This document shows positions 10,508 to 21,780 of a DNA stretch of 64,000 nucleotides, piece by piece. The stretch is from positions 20,593,000 through 20,656,999 of the forward strand of contig CM019828.1 in NCBI GenBank assembly GCA_009763385.1, given 5' to 3'. Each line of letters begins with the position of its first letter. The first letter of the stretch is position 1. The translations under genes were made by a program, and so were the position numbers. This stretch comes from Coix lacryma-jobi var. lacryma-jobi. Taxonomy: Eukaryota > Streptophyta > Magnoliopsida > Poales > Poaceae. Under the pieces are notes generated by a model. It made no database searches, had not been told where the DNA came from, and saw only the letters and a program-made list of their open reading frames with translations.

Positions 10508-10814
10508 GGGCTTATTTAGATCTAGGCTGTAAAATTTTTGGATGTCACGTCAGATCTTACATAGGGTGTTCTATGAGGTGTTCGGATATTAACAAAAAAA
10601 AACAAATTACAGAACCCATACGTAAATCACGAGAACATGTGTTACTGTAGCACTTTAGTGCCAAATCATAGATTAAAATTAGGCTTAAAAGATTCATCTC
10701 ACAAATTACAAACAAAATGTATAATTAATTGTTTTTAGTCTATATTTAGTACTCTATACATGTGTCTAAAAATTCGATACGACAAGATATAATAGTTTGC
10801 AACTAAACAAGGCC
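10508..10814. mobile_element. Degenerate MITE of the GGCCTTGTTTAG family, about 307 bp
   Basis: The right end 'aactaaacaaggcc' is the complement of the family terminus. The left end 'gggcttatttagatct' is its degraded partner. The middle contains 'tgtgttactgtagcacttta' and 'gattcatctca', which recur in this family. Confidence 0.6.
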
Positions 10815-10926
10815 TCACTTCATCACAGAAGACACTATGCATCAACATTCACCAATAGTAGCTGCCGAACAGTTCTTGTCAGTGTGTATCTACTTTTCAG
10901 AGATGCTGGTTCATGTGTTTAATTTA

Positions 10927-11071
10927 GGGAGTGTTTGGTTGCTAGCCGAGGGACGCCAAGCTTTTCACATGCCATATTTTCGTCATGGTTGTGGCAACCG
11001 ATTTTGCCGCCACCAGGTGTGGCGCCGCCACACATTGAATGACACAGTTTAGTTAGGAACCAAATACGTCC
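10927..11071. mobile_element. Tourist-like MITE, 145 bp
   Basis: Flanked by TTA duplications (10924-10926, 11072-11074). Left end 'gggagtgtttggttgctagc'; the complement of the right end is 'ggacgtatttggttcctaac'. Size, TIR and duplication all fit Tourist/PIF-Harbinger MITEs. Confidence 0.65.
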
Positions 11072-11074
11072 TTA

Positions 11075-11494
11075 ATACTTTTAACTTTTAGAGTACACCT
11101 GCTCCCTCTTGTCCGTTTCATATCCAGCTAAACAAGTCATTATATATAGATAACAGTCGTCACTGTTAGGTGTTAGCTGCCGTCTTTGTGCTAAATTTAT
11201 AAACATGTGAGTACTCTGAACCATAATTAAGAAACGACTCTGCGTGCCCAAGTCTTCGTGTATGCATGTTTCCATAATAATGAAATGGTCGATGTGTGTC
11301 TCCTCATACACGTACGCGATGCTTACGAGCAACAACACTATTATTATATAAAAAACAAGGGCTACACAAAGTCAAAATTCTATCCTCTTTCTCATGGTTT
11401 AATTTCCTTCGATTAGAATTTTCTACAACTAAATTTTAGTTACTGTCACATACAACTGCATTTCATTCATTTCACATCCATTACAAAGCAAAGT
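11075..11494. other. AT-rich spacer, nothing recognised
   Basis: Spacer downstream of the GRF gene (which reads leftward). It may hold that gene's 3' untranslated region; no repeats or coding frames are supported. Confidence 0.4.
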
Positions 11495-12012
11495 TCAAGC
11501 TTGGTTATACAATACCATGCACAAAGCAACAAAGCAAACAACACCTACAAACACACTGGCCCCAATCATCATCCTAACAACTCTATGCTCTCTACCTATT
11601 CTAATCGCAGCATCCCTCTGAGCACATACAACATTGTTTAAGGTCAACGTAGAATTCTCCAAAGCCTTCAACGCGGCCATCACTACTGCAACATCTAAGC
11701 CATCTCCGGCGCTCACTGGCTTCCACATGAAGAAGTTGTAGTCCTTGTTTCCCTGTTGACGCCGAGGACCACAACAATGGACTGAAACCTCTAGATCCAA
11801 TTTTAAAATGCCAAAATGGACCAACAAGAAAATAAAAAAAACTCACCCAGTCACGATTCCTACAAGTGTAGAATTGCTTGTCTAGGTTGTTTTGGGTTCT
11901 CGACGTGCGCTCAAACAATTGTCACCGTGCGGCAGAAAGGGCACAGTGGTTGCCCATCTCTCGCTCCATATGAACCTGTCAATGACGATGCGGTAGAGCC
12001 TATTGCTATCTT
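11495..12012 (-). pseudogene. GRF zinc-finger protein with C-terminal membrane anchor (probably frameshifted)
   Basis: Two exons are visible: about 12012-11847 and 11752-11495, with a 94-bp GT-AG intron joining in phase. Together they give a plant GRF-type zinc finger (PF06839): a Cys-Pro-Phe-Cys pair, then Thr-Ser-Arg-Thr-x-Asn-Asn, Phe-Tyr-Thr-Cys, and an Asn-Phe-Phe-Met-Trp end. A helical linker and a hydrophobic segment over the last 25 residues (a likely tail anchor) follow. The family binds zinc and probably nucleic acid; plant single-domain versions are uncharacterised. The first Cys pair (11941 leftward) and the Thr-Ser part are in different frames, one base apart near 11915. No start codon is seen upstream: a stop precedes 12012, where 'ctgtag' could be an acceptor. 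It may be a pseudogene or have an unrecognised first exon. Confidence 0.6.
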
Positions 12013-12018
12013 CTACAG

Positions 12019-12551
12019 ACCTCTGTTGTTGCTCTCCTATCGACAACGCTCGTCTGCCTACGCCGCACCAGCACCCTCACCCGAACGACCGCCGCCTCCA
12101 CCGCCAGCTCCTACAGGGAAGAAGGGGAACAAGAAAGAAGACCCTGACCTAACTGACAGGTCTGGGCTGACCCGGGTCCAACCAGAGCATGTTGGGACGG
12201 ACACAATCCTGGCTCAGGGGCACCCAATGTCTAAAATAAAAGTTTCTCTCCAAAATCGACTTAAACTGGGGGCTCGGCATCCATGGGCCAAATTACGCGA
12301 AACCAGAGTGTCTCCTGGCAAATGGAAGAAACTGGGTGTCCACCAGTAAAGATGCATCACTTGGCATGTCCAACAACAAATTTTGCCTTTAAAAAATAGA
12401 GTAAAGGCATATTGGAGATGGTCTTGTGAATCGACGTTATTTCTTGCAGCTTAGAAAATAGCAACACACGTATACAGAAATTACAACCATCATACATATA
12501 TATCTCGACTTTGACACCAACATCTGCATCAATCTACCTGGAAACCCATCA
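12019..12551. other. Spacer between GRF gene and P450 3' end
   Basis: Holds a proline-coding stretch on the plus strand near 12060-12110 without family resemblance. It probably also holds the P450 3' untranslated region next to 12552. No further feature supported. Confidence 0.35.
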
Positions 12552-12721
12552 TCATGCGTAGAGATCAGCAGGGAGCCTTGGTTGGGCGACAACCTCGAGC
12601 GGGAACTTGCGCGTGGTGGATAGCCCGAAGACTTCGTCCATGCTTAGATCCTCCTTGGCCATACCCTCCGGCAGCCTCCACGCGAACCCGTGCAGTAGGT
12701 TGGCCAGGCCCAGCTGCACCT
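12552..12721 (-). pseudogene. P450 pseudogene, C-terminal end (piece 3 of 3)
   Basis: Codes for the last 50-odd residues of a CYP71-clan P450, from the L-helix just after the heme loop (Leu-Gly-Leu-Ala-Asn-Leu-Leu-His-Gly-Phe) to a stop at 12552. The region includes the Glu-Val-Phe-Gly-Leu-Ser stretch and the Pro-Leu-Glu-Val-Val strand near the C-terminus. It continues exactly from the heme-loop block at 20871-21308 once the LTR element 12722-20870 and one CACCT copy are set aside. This piece itself is open. The C-terminal wording fits the CYP92 family best. Confidence 0.8.
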
Positions 12722-12868
12722 TGTTGACATTTCTTAGCATCGCTACCAAAAATAGAGTTTGAATCTATCCCCGGCAACGGCGCCAGAAATGCTTGTTGAC
12801 ACTTCTTAGCGTCGCTACTAAGAACAGAGTTTGAATCTATCCCCAACAACGAGGCTAGAAATGTTTGT
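12722..12868 (-). repeat. 72-bp tandem units with primer-site copies, left LTR
   Basis: Units begin with 'tgttga' or 'tgttgg' at 12722, 12794 and 12866 (period exactly 72). Each full unit ends in a copy of 'ggcaacggcgccagaaatgct' or a decayed form of it, which is the same sequence as the primer-binding site outside the right LTR. Confidence 0.85.
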
Positions 12869-14465
12869 TGGTATTTCTTATGTCTATTGGATAATTCCGC
12901 AAGCGCACAGAATATACCGTTGTAGCATTTCACCCAGGAGTATTCCAGGGTATCGTATTTATCCACAAGGAAGCAATGGTTAAAGAATGTGATAACTAAC
13001 TATCATGTATCCACTAACTAATATACCAACTAAACCAGAGTGGGGGTAAGTGATGTATATGATAAGAGCAGTGACACACATAGGAGAGGTCCCAAAGATA
13101 AAAGAGTAGACTAGCGAGCGAGGAGAACAACGAGCGAGCCTAAGGTTTCCAGAGATCTATCTCTACTTGCATGGTTCTAACTTAGCAAGACATGTTATAT
13201 CAAGCAAGATCAATGTTCATACACAATTGCACTTCGGGTCATTAAGCCACTTAGCAACAGAAAGGGATGAGAAGGGTGCTAAGACGCCTGGCACAAGAAG
13301 ACCTACGTTTTAATAACTTGCCCGCACGTGGTGGAATCAAAGCCTAGATAGGTCTGTCACCCCTACTAGGTACCACAAACAAACCGTGGAGTAAGCCGCA
13401 GACACAGGCAAGCGTATAGTCTAGGCACCACGTCTACACTACATCTCACTACTCTAATCCGACATCCGGTGGAACTGATTAGAGCACCGGGTTAAGGGCG
13501 TTGTACCAGCGCAAAGGTATACTACCATTATCTCGCTATCACATAACTACGACAATGCTAACAACCACTACAACATAACTAGTCATGTTGCAATAAAGTA
13601 AAGTACTAAGGCAAAGTAGAGAAGATAACTATATTAAATAACTCAAGTCTTACAAGGAAAGAGAACCATACCAGACCTCTCGGCAGACTGGAGCTGAAGA
13701 CCAGAGACTCACTCTAACTCCAAGCACTACTACTAGTACTACATCTTGAGAGAGAGTGGAGAGCTCCTCCTTGTGGTGCGTCTAGAATGAGAGGGGTGAG
13801 GGGGTATTTATAGTCCTAGGGGATGAATGAGAACCACTCAATGTGCCACGTCATCGATCCGCGTGATGATGGATGAGAGCCCTTGGATCGTAACCTCCTT
13901 TAGATCAATGGTGGAGAAGAATTAAGCATGTGCTTCTTTAATTCAACATGTGTTTCTTTGCATGGCGACATGCAAATGGTGGTGGAGGGGGGAGGACGCC
14001 CTTAGGCCACCATGTAGGGGTCGGCCGACCCCCGTATGGCAGGTGGGGACTCCCTCCTTCTAGAAGCATGGCCCACCTATCATAGAGTGTGTTGGAGCTT
14101 GGTTTGGCCTTGAGTTGGTCGGTTTGCTTCCTTTGTGGGCCCATGGATCCATGTGAGCTGAATATGAGCCATTGAGAGAAAACACACACTTCATCCAAGG
14201 GTGGAGAACAACTTTAGAGTGTTTCCCATGGATCATGGCTAGTTTGGGAGGATGGTGAGCCACATAGGGGGTCGGGCGACCCTATGGTGTGCCTCCCTTG
14301 GTCCCACTTTCTTCGATATTTCACCTGCATGCTTAAGAAGTCCATGTACATGTGGAACCAGGTTATTTGTATATAATAAGGTCATGTTATGCTAATTTAC
14401 TTCCAAGGATGACACTTTGTTGACGGGTTTAACAATGCAAAACTATGATAATAATACCGTCAACA
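12722..14465 (-). repeat. LARD 3' LTR (1744 bp)
   Basis: On the plus strand it begins 'tgttgacatttctt' and ends 'accgtcaaca'. Over the first 300 bases it differs from the right LTR at about 7 positions by eye. It contains the 72-bp repeats at its left end and two copies of the ggtcg...cgacc palindrome. Confidence 0.9.
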
Positions 14466-14480
14466 AGATCCCCCAAGCTT
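14466..14480 (-). promoter_or_regulatory. LARD polypurine tract
   Basis: The minus strand reads 'aagcttgggggatct' directly before the 3' LTR. It follows 'gacgagcaaagactt', a phrase common at this place in grass Gypsy elements. Confidence 0.7.
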
Positions 14481-17400
14481 AAGTCTTTGCTCGTCCTCGA
14501 GTAAAGGTTAGAGATAAAAATAGACATGATCATAACAAATTTCAAGATATATAGCAACCATAAAGTTTCATTCAAGACGTTCCTTATACTAGTGGGTTAT
14601 GTGGCATTGTCTAGCATATATCCTTCAGATGTTGAAAAATGGAACAACTCTCAAAGCAAAGTCATCTTACCATTCTCACATCTTAGTACTTGGAGTGTTT
14701 TATAAACTTTTCAAAGGAAAGCACATAGGTCAAACTTACTCCTCAAAAAGTACTCTCATATCACTCTAAGCATATGATTCCTTACCATGACACACATCAC
14801 CTTTTTTTTATCCTACTTCTAACAAGCTTATGTGGAGCTCAGGTAGGGATAAACATGATAGCTTACTTGTATTGTATATATTGTAAAGTCAAAACAAGGA
14901 TCCAAGAAGAAAGATGTCATACTCCTAGATCAAGATGTGCATGTGTGTAGAACATGATGATAATCTCTATTGCACTCCTTAGCATGTATGATCTCTCTCT
15001 CTCTCTAACTTGTGATTATTAAGAGACATGGCTATCTTTTTCTAATTTCTCTTTTTTCAATGCATGGACTTTTGCCCATTCATTTTTTGCCTAGACTTTC
15101 ACAAGTCCATTATTCATGGTTTTTTTCTTCTTTTTTTCTTGGCATAGCTCATGTCTCTTTTGCTAGGACTTTAGAGAGAGATCACACTATAGAACTTTGG
15201 AGTATTTATTTGGTGGAAATGAAAGACATGTTTCTGCATTCTTCCAGTGTAGAAGTAGCATTTATATGTGGAGTGTACGTGATCTTGATCTTGGGAACAT
15301 GATAAATTTCTCAACAAGGGTCAACAAGGTTTGACCAAACTCAACACAGGTACATGTAGCATATTTAGAAGGGTTTGGACATTTAAGATCATCATATGGC
15401 TTTGGTAGGAATTTCTCACTATTGAGGAGTAAGTGACACTATGGTTTTATGACATTTTCAAAAATTAATCTCCAAGCACCTTGACTAGAAAAGGTATGAA
15501 TCATGAGCCAAGAACTATATCACATTTTCAGCAACTTAGTCAATATGATTTTCCTATCAAGATATGTTTCCCACAAGCATAAGTATATGCAAGAAATAAA
15601 CTTTATGACGCGTCTACCTTTTAAAATGTCATGAACCATGTCACTTTTCAAATTTTATTTTATTTTGATGTGGCTCTTGTTGTTATCATTTTGCAAGATG
15701 AATCATGAAGATGATAAAAGAAATGTAACAAGAGAGGGAAGGAATGTTGCAAACCAGTCAGCATGTGTGTAGAGTGTAGTGGAGGCTGGCTGGTGGGCCC
15801 AGAGGTCCATAGTGGGGTCGGCTGACCCCACTTTGGAGCCTCTAGCCACGTTGGTGCCTGTTGTGTGTGTTCCCACCTCCGAAGACGCCTTCTGCACTAG
15901 TGCTTTTTTTGGTGGTTTGCTCATGGGGTTGTCGCGCGACACTCAAATGTGGTCGTTAAGGACCAGATTTGACGTGCAACCTTTCTTTGGAATGAGCATC
16001 ACCTCGGTAGGTTTAGAATATCCAGAAGATTAAGTTGAGGGTCGATCGACCCCCAAACATAACTTCTGGGGTGTTCTAAAAATCGAGACAAAGAAAGCAT
16101 CAAGTGTAGGTGCTCTGTTGGTGGCAACACACCAGCAGAACCACAAACATTATTAAGTTTAGGCACAATTATTACATCAGAGCTACATGAAAGTTTGTTA
16201 AGCTTGGTTGGTTGTTTCATTAGGAAGGATGAGCATAGCAACTATTCATCATTTTCAAGATAGGAAGAATGGGGATGTTCATGAAGCAATATCAACAGGA
16301 GGTATGTTTATTCTTTTATTCAAATTTTTGTTGGATGTAATAAAACAAAAGTAAAGGGATAAGAATACTTACCTTGGTAGGGGAGGGGCTCCTCCCCCAA
16401 GCTTGTTCTCATCAATGCTCTTGTGTTGCCATAGTTAGTGGGGGAGGGGCTCCTCCCCCAAGCTTGCTCTTTTCAATGTGACATGGTGTTGATGTTATGA
16501 CTTGGATTGCACCATGGCCTTACTTCTGTCACCATACCTACACTTGTACACCTTTCCACACTCTCCATGTCAATGGTTAGTCCGCATGATTTATATAACC
16601 AATACCTCTCACACGGGAGTGGTTGTTTGGTTATACAATCATGGTGAAGCATAAACAAAGACTAGTTTGGTCCATTTTAAGCATGTGTGAATAAAGTGTC
16701 TTTAAATTGTCAACCTTCTAAGTGTAGGTACATAGAGCATAAAGGCATAACTTGCAAGAATAGAGAACAAAAAGCTCTAGAGACAAGGAAAGACTGCTCC
16801 GAAGAGCCTATTTCATGGGAGACATCTTGTCATAGATTTATCATGCAAGCTAAAGGCAAGACACATATTCAGGATAAAACATTATTAGTTCATCATTTTT
16901 AAGGTGCTCACACAACTTTAGGCATAGATCATGAGCACCCAACAAAGTGTGAGATATATGGTAGGATTATAAATGTCAATGTAGTGGTGATATTCATAAT
17001 TAAGTTGTCCAGTTTTAGCATGATAGAAAGATTCTTAATCCATTTTCAAAGTCATTATCCATACTTGGCATGTGTAGAGGGTTCAGGTCATACATGCATG
17101 TGAGTGCACATGGCAGAACCTTCATTTGCAACATTCTTGGTTAAGCCTAAGCATCATACCTTGATGTCATGAGTTGATGCTCCATGTGTGAGCCTTGTGA
17201 GACACTCTTTATACATCTTGATGGACTTTTTCTTGCCACTTGTTGCACCTTCTTGAGTATATCATGATTCTTGCAACAAGGGAGAAAGAAAACACAACTT
17301 GGAAGCAGATGATTAACGTTAGCGGTTAGCATCCGAGTTGGTTCTTCTTGTGGGTCGTGGTTGATGCCCCACATCAATGTTGTCGGTTTTGAAACCTCCA

Positions 17401-19098
17401 TAGACATTCTTGGTGAATCATGAGAGGTCAAATCAAGCTCGGCAAATGGAAACCAGAAGATGCCAAATACTTTTTCTCTTTTCCTTTCACAAACTCAAGA
17501 GAAACTAGCACTTGAAACTTGAGAGAGAGAGAGAGATGGCTCAAGAGCAAGAGTAAAACTTAGAGAATTGATGCAATTAAAAATGAGATACCAAGCATGC
17601 TCTTTCATAGCCACAATGGGAGACATGTTGGAGGAGTCATAGGGAGGTCGGCCGACCCCCCTCTTCCTGATTCTCCCACAAATTTAAGTGCAAAACCAGC
17701 CTAATGCTAGACAAGATCACATAGGTGAAGTGTGACAAGAAATGGCAAGGATATGGGGTCGACCGACCAAGCTGGCACCCCCTATCACTTCCAAACTTGC
17801 ACCATGCTCCCACCATAAGGATTGTGTCACAAAAAAGCAAGAGGTGCACTGAATGGGTGCAATGAGGGGTCGGGCGACCCCACCATGTAGCCAAAAACTC
17901 TCAAAATCTTTGTGAAAGCTTTTCTCAAAGTTTTATGCAGGAAAGGAAGTTGGGTTCTTGAAAATTCAAACATGAAGATCAAAATGAAAAGGGAAAAGAT
18001 GTGATCAATGGAGAATCAAATGCGGATACAAACCAAATTACCTATCGGCGAGGGCTCTTGGTTTTCAGAGCCAACGAGTAGGGCTTTCTCCATTGATTCC
18101 AATCCGAGAGAAGGATTTGGAAGATTTCATTTGCCCTTCCTTTGTCAAGCATGGTAGATCTTTTTCTTCATTGTTTGTTTCATTGCTCAATCCTTGCTTT
18201 GTCCCAAGAATGATCTCATGACTTACCCATCGAAATTATGAAGTTTTGCTGCAGGGGTTAGTCCAAATGTACATCCAAATTCTATACAAGTAATTTTTAG
18301 TTCATTAATCAAATTTGACACCATGTCTTATTTGATTAAGGAAGGTGATTTAACCTAAGCACCATGCTTAATTTAAAAGCCTTTGGGAGTATACTCGCGA
18401 AGTAATCCCAAACCAAAGCATACACATAATAGAAAAAGGAAACAAGAAGGACTACACAAGATTTATTCAAAAAGGACATGTGAGCATAAAAGGTGAAACA
18501 TACGATCTTTTTTCTTTTTTTTATTTTTATGCAAAAATGAAAATGAGATGGATGAATGCAATTAAACAAACATGTTGTTATGGTTTTGGAAAGGAAATAT
18601 AATCAATTTAAATGAATGATATGCATGAATTTGTAGGCATAGCCAAACAAAGCAATAGAAATGATGATTCAAGCAAACATGCAGTGGTATGAAATAAATA
18701 AAAAGATAACTCAAGTTTGTCTGCCGGCAGGGTCTCACATACCTTGAAAGACTCCCACAATCTGAGACATGATTGCGAGTGCTTTTGTTCCGTCACATCA
18801 AGATTTCATTTTTTTTCTTTGACGACGACCTTCTCTTCATTTCTACACAGGATTAAAATGTATACATATACTCACCTGTGAGATGGCAAGACCAAGGTGT
18901 TGATGGTTCATGAATGATCATGCATCTGAGGCTCCTTGATTTTTTTCCTTTTTTATCTTGTGGAAAAACACCGGAAGGTCGAGACGGTTGATGTCCTATT
19001 TATTCCACACTCAACAGAACAATGGTAATCCCACAATAGCCAGTGGTAACATAGATTAGTAGACATCAAAGTTAGTATCAAAATCTTTCACCAATTGC
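14481..19098 (-). other. LARD internal region, no coding capacity
   Basis: Long AT-rich stretch with scattered palindromes, a ct microsatellite (14994-15006), a ga microsatellite (17520-17535) and a 61-bp duplicated segment (16380-16466). Frames of 60-96 codons occur on both strands but none resembles gag, protease or polymerase. Confidence 0.7.
16380..16466 (-). repeat. Duplicated polypurine/palindrome module
   Basis: 'gggaggggctcctccccc' followed by 'aagcttg' occurs at 16381-16405 and again at 16442-16466. On the minus strand each reads 'aagcttgggggagg', like the true polypurine tract at 14466-14480, and then folds on itself. Confidence 0.75.
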
Positions 19099-19117
19099 TT
19101 CCCCGGCAACGGCGCCA
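19099..19117 (-). promoter_or_regulatory. LARD primer-binding site
   Basis: The minus strand reads 'tggcgccgttgccggggaa' a few bases inside the right (5') LTR. This is a Gypsy-type primer site and fixes the orientation of the element. Confidence 0.8.
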
Positions 19118-19125
19118 GAAATGCT

Positions 19126-20870
19126 TGTTGACATTTCTTAGCATCGCTACCAAGAATAGAGTTTGAATCTATCCCCGGCAACGGCGCCAGAAATGCTTGT
19201 TGACACTTCTTAGCGTCGCTACTAAGAACAGAGTTTGAATCTATCCCCAGCAACGAGGCTAGAAATGTTTGTTGGTATTTCTTATGTCTATTGGATAATT
19301 CCGCAAGCGCACAAAACATACCGTTGTAGCATTTCACCCAGAAGTATTCCAGGGTATCGTATTTATCCACAGGGAAGCAATGGTTAAAGAATGTGATAAC
19401 TAACTATCATGTATCCACTAACTAATATACCAACTAAACCAGAGTGGGGGATAAGTGATGTATATGATAAGAGTAGTGACACACATAGGAGAGGTCCCAA
19501 AGATAAAAGAGTAGTCTAGCGAGCGAGGAGAACAACGAGCGAGCCTAAGGTTTCCAGAGATCTATCTCTACTTGCATGGTTCTAACTTAGCAAGACATGT
19601 TATATCAAGCAAGATCAATGTTCATACACAATTGCACTTCGGGTCACTAAGCCACTTAGCAATAGAAAGGGATGAGAAGGGTGCTAAGACGCCTGGCACA
19701 AGAAGACCTACGTTTTAATAACTTGCCCGCACGTGGTGGAATCAAAGCCTAGATAGGTCTGTCACCCCTACTAGGTACCACAAACAAACCGTGGAGTAAG
19801 CCGCAGACACAGGCAAGCGTATAGTCTAGGCACCACGTCTACACTACATCTCACTACTCTAATCCGACATCCGGTGGAACTGATTAGAGCACCGGGTTAA
19901 GGGCGGTGAACCAGCGCAAAGGTATACTACCATTATCTCGCTATCACATAACTACGACAATGCTAACAACCACTACAACATAACTAGTCATGTTGCAATA
20001 AAGTAAAGTACTAAGGCAAAGTAGAGAAGATAACTATATTAAATAACTCAAGTCTTACAAGGAAAGAGAACCATACCAGACCTCTCGGCAGACTGGAGCT
20101 GAAGACCAGAGACTCACTCTAACTCCAAGCACTACTACTAGTACTACATCTTGAGAGAGAGTGGAGAGCTCCTCCTTGTGGTGCGTCTAGAATGAGAGGG
20201 GTGAGGGGGTATTTATAGTCCTAGGGGATGAATGAGAACCACTCAATGTGCCACGTCATCGATCCGCGTGATGATGGATGAGAGCCCTTGGATCGTAACC
20301 TCCTTTAGATCAATGGTGGAGAGGAATTAAGCATGTGCTTCTTTAATTCAACATGTGTTTCTTTGCATGGCGACATGCAAATGGTGGTGGAGGGGGGAGG
20401 ACGCCCTTAGGCCACCATGTAGGGGCCGGCCGACCCCCGTATGGCAGGTGGGGACTCCCTCCTTCTAGAAGCATGGCCCACCTATCATAGAGTGTGTTGG
20501 AGCTTGGTTTGGCCTTGAGTTGGTCGGTTTGCTTCCTTTGTGGGCCCATGGATCCATGTGAGCTGAATATGAGCCATTGAGAGAAAACACACACTTCATC
20601 CAAGGGTGGAGAACAACTTTAGAGTGTTTCCCATGGATCATGGCTAGTTTGGGAGGATGGTGAGCCACATAGGGGGTCGGGCGACCCTATGGTGTGCCTC
20701 CCTTGGTCCCACTTTCTTCGATATTTCACCTGCATGCTTAAGAAGTCCATGTACATGTGGAACCAGGTTATTTGTATAAAATAAGGTCATGTTATGCTAA
20801 TTTACTTCCAAGGATGACACTTTGTTGACGGGTTTAACAATGCAAAACTATGATAATAATACCGTCAACA
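19126..20870 (-). repeat. LARD 5' LTR (1745 bp)
   Basis: Matches 12722-14465 almost base for base, including the 72-bp units (19126, 19198, 19270). Followed at 20871 by the CACCT duplication and P450 coding sequence. Confidence 0.9.
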
Positions 20871-21308
20871 CACCTCCTTGAGCCTGAGGTTGTAGCCGGG
20901 GCACATCCGTCGACCGGGCCCGAACGGCAGCAGCTCAAAATCCTGCCCTTTCACGTCGATCCTGGTCCCGACGAACCTCTCCGGCCTGGACTCCTCCGGC
21001 GCGTGCCACAAGGCCGGGTCCCTGCCGATAATCCACACGTTGACAAGAACGTGCGTGCCCTTGGGAGCGTCGTAGCCGGCAATGGAGGCGTCCTCACGGG
21101 TCACACGCGGAATGAGGAGCGGCACGATGGGGTGCACGCAAGCACATGGTTTCCTTCACGATGGCCTCGAGGTAGGGGAGTTGGGCCATGTCCTTCTCGG
21201 TGACCTAGCGACCGCGGCCAACGACATGGTCAAGCTCCTCGGTGGCCACGACAAAGACGGAGGGCTTCCTAAGCAGCTCCGAGGCGGCCCACTCCACGGT
21301 GACGGCCG
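20871..21308 (-). pseudogene. P450 pseudogene, I-helix end to heme loop (piece 2 of 3)
   Basis: From 21308 leftward the frame reads Thr-Ala-Val-Thr-Val-Glu-Trp (end of the I-helix), then the J-helix region and the K-helix. The PERF motif (Pro-Glu-Arg-Phe-Val) and the heme loop Pro-Phe-Gly-Pro-Gly-Arg-Arg-Met-Cys-Pro-Gly follow, up to Leu-Lys-Glu-Val. Damage: a stop (plus-strand cta at 21205-21207, Trp to TAG by comparison with the family), about 4 extra bases near 21140 that shift the frame in the K-helix, and loss of the K-helix Arg (Cys in its place). The heme-binding Cys is kept. The right end is cut by Copia-1 at 21309; the Gly-Gly-Thr-Asp-Thr part of the I-helix is absent. Confidence 0.85.
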
Positions 21309-21731
21309 TGTTGGTGTAATTCGATCTGCCATCCAGTGACACGTCAGAGTCCAGCGTGGTGATTGCTTGAGCGGGAAGCCGACGTTCAAACCTAGAGGGA
21401 AGAGTGTGCGCGGTGAGCGCGCCCACGACACGACGTGGAGGCAGTAGTTGCATTCTATGTATCCATGTATCTGCGTTTTACTTTGTGTAACCGTGTGTTA
21501 GAGCTGCAGGGGTATGTAGCTGAGACTTTGGTGTGTGTGTTAGTGAGTCGATCACTTTTGTAATCCTCCAGAACATTCAGTTATCACAAGCGAAAATGGG
21601 CGCTGTCACCCTGTAGACAGCGTGCTCAAACCACCTACGTCCATGCGTTCTTCGTTCTGATCTTGTGATCTTGTTGATCTGTAGGCTAGACACTTGTTCC
21701 AAGTTGTGATTCACGCGTTCTAATCCCTACA
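21309..21731 (+). repeat. Copia-1 5' LTR (423 bp)
   Basis: Starts TGTTGG and ends CTACA, directly before the primer site. It is repeated from 26163. Confidence 0.85.
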
Positions 21732-21732
21732 T

Positions 21733-21746
21733 TGGGTATCAGAGCC
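21733..21746 (+). promoter_or_regulatory. Copia-1 primer-binding site
   Basis: 'tgggtatcagagcc' is the usual Copia primer site complementary to initiator Met-tRNA, with one extra g. Confidence 0.8.
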
Positions 21747-21780
21747 GTAATCACATGCTTTTCATCCATTCATCATAGCC

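Larger units (their letters stand above)
14017..20688. repeat. Dispersed palindromes of type ggggtcggccgacccc in the LARD
   Basis: At least nine copies: 14017, 14266, 15813, 16039, 17646, 17754, 17866, 20422 and 20672. The core is ggtcg(n2)cgacc, usually with extra g's and c's outside, giving a 12-18 bp inverted repeat without spacer. Copies occur in both LTRs and in the internal region at irregular spacing. Centre bases vary (gc, at, gg), while the arms stay complementary or nearly so. Confidence 0.75.
12722..20870 (-). mobile_element. LARD-type non-coding LTR retrotransposon inserted in the P450 exon
   Basis: Two LTRs (12722-14465 and 19126-20870) are nearly identical by eye. The primer-binding site lies next to the right LTR and the polypurine tract next to the left one, so the element reads on the minus strand. 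Target duplication CACCT lies at 12717-12721 and 20871-20875. The 4.66-kb internal region has no gag or pol; its longest frames are short and unlike any protein. This fits a large retrotransposon derivative moved by a partner Gypsy element, as suggested by the tggcgcc-type primer site. It splits the P450 just after the heme loop. Confidence 0.9.

Noticed and set aside
14993..17535. CT and GA microsatellites in the LARD as regulatory elements
   Set aside because: Short simple repeats with no positional link to a promoter.
12722..20870. Large intron in a living P450 gene
   Set aside because: The segment has LTRs, primer site, polypurine tract and a CACCT duplication, and lies within an exon; the other P450 pieces carry stops.
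21733..21746. tRNA gene suggested by tRNA-complementary sequence
   Set aside because: Only the primer-binding stretch is present; no cloverleaf can be formed from the surroundings.
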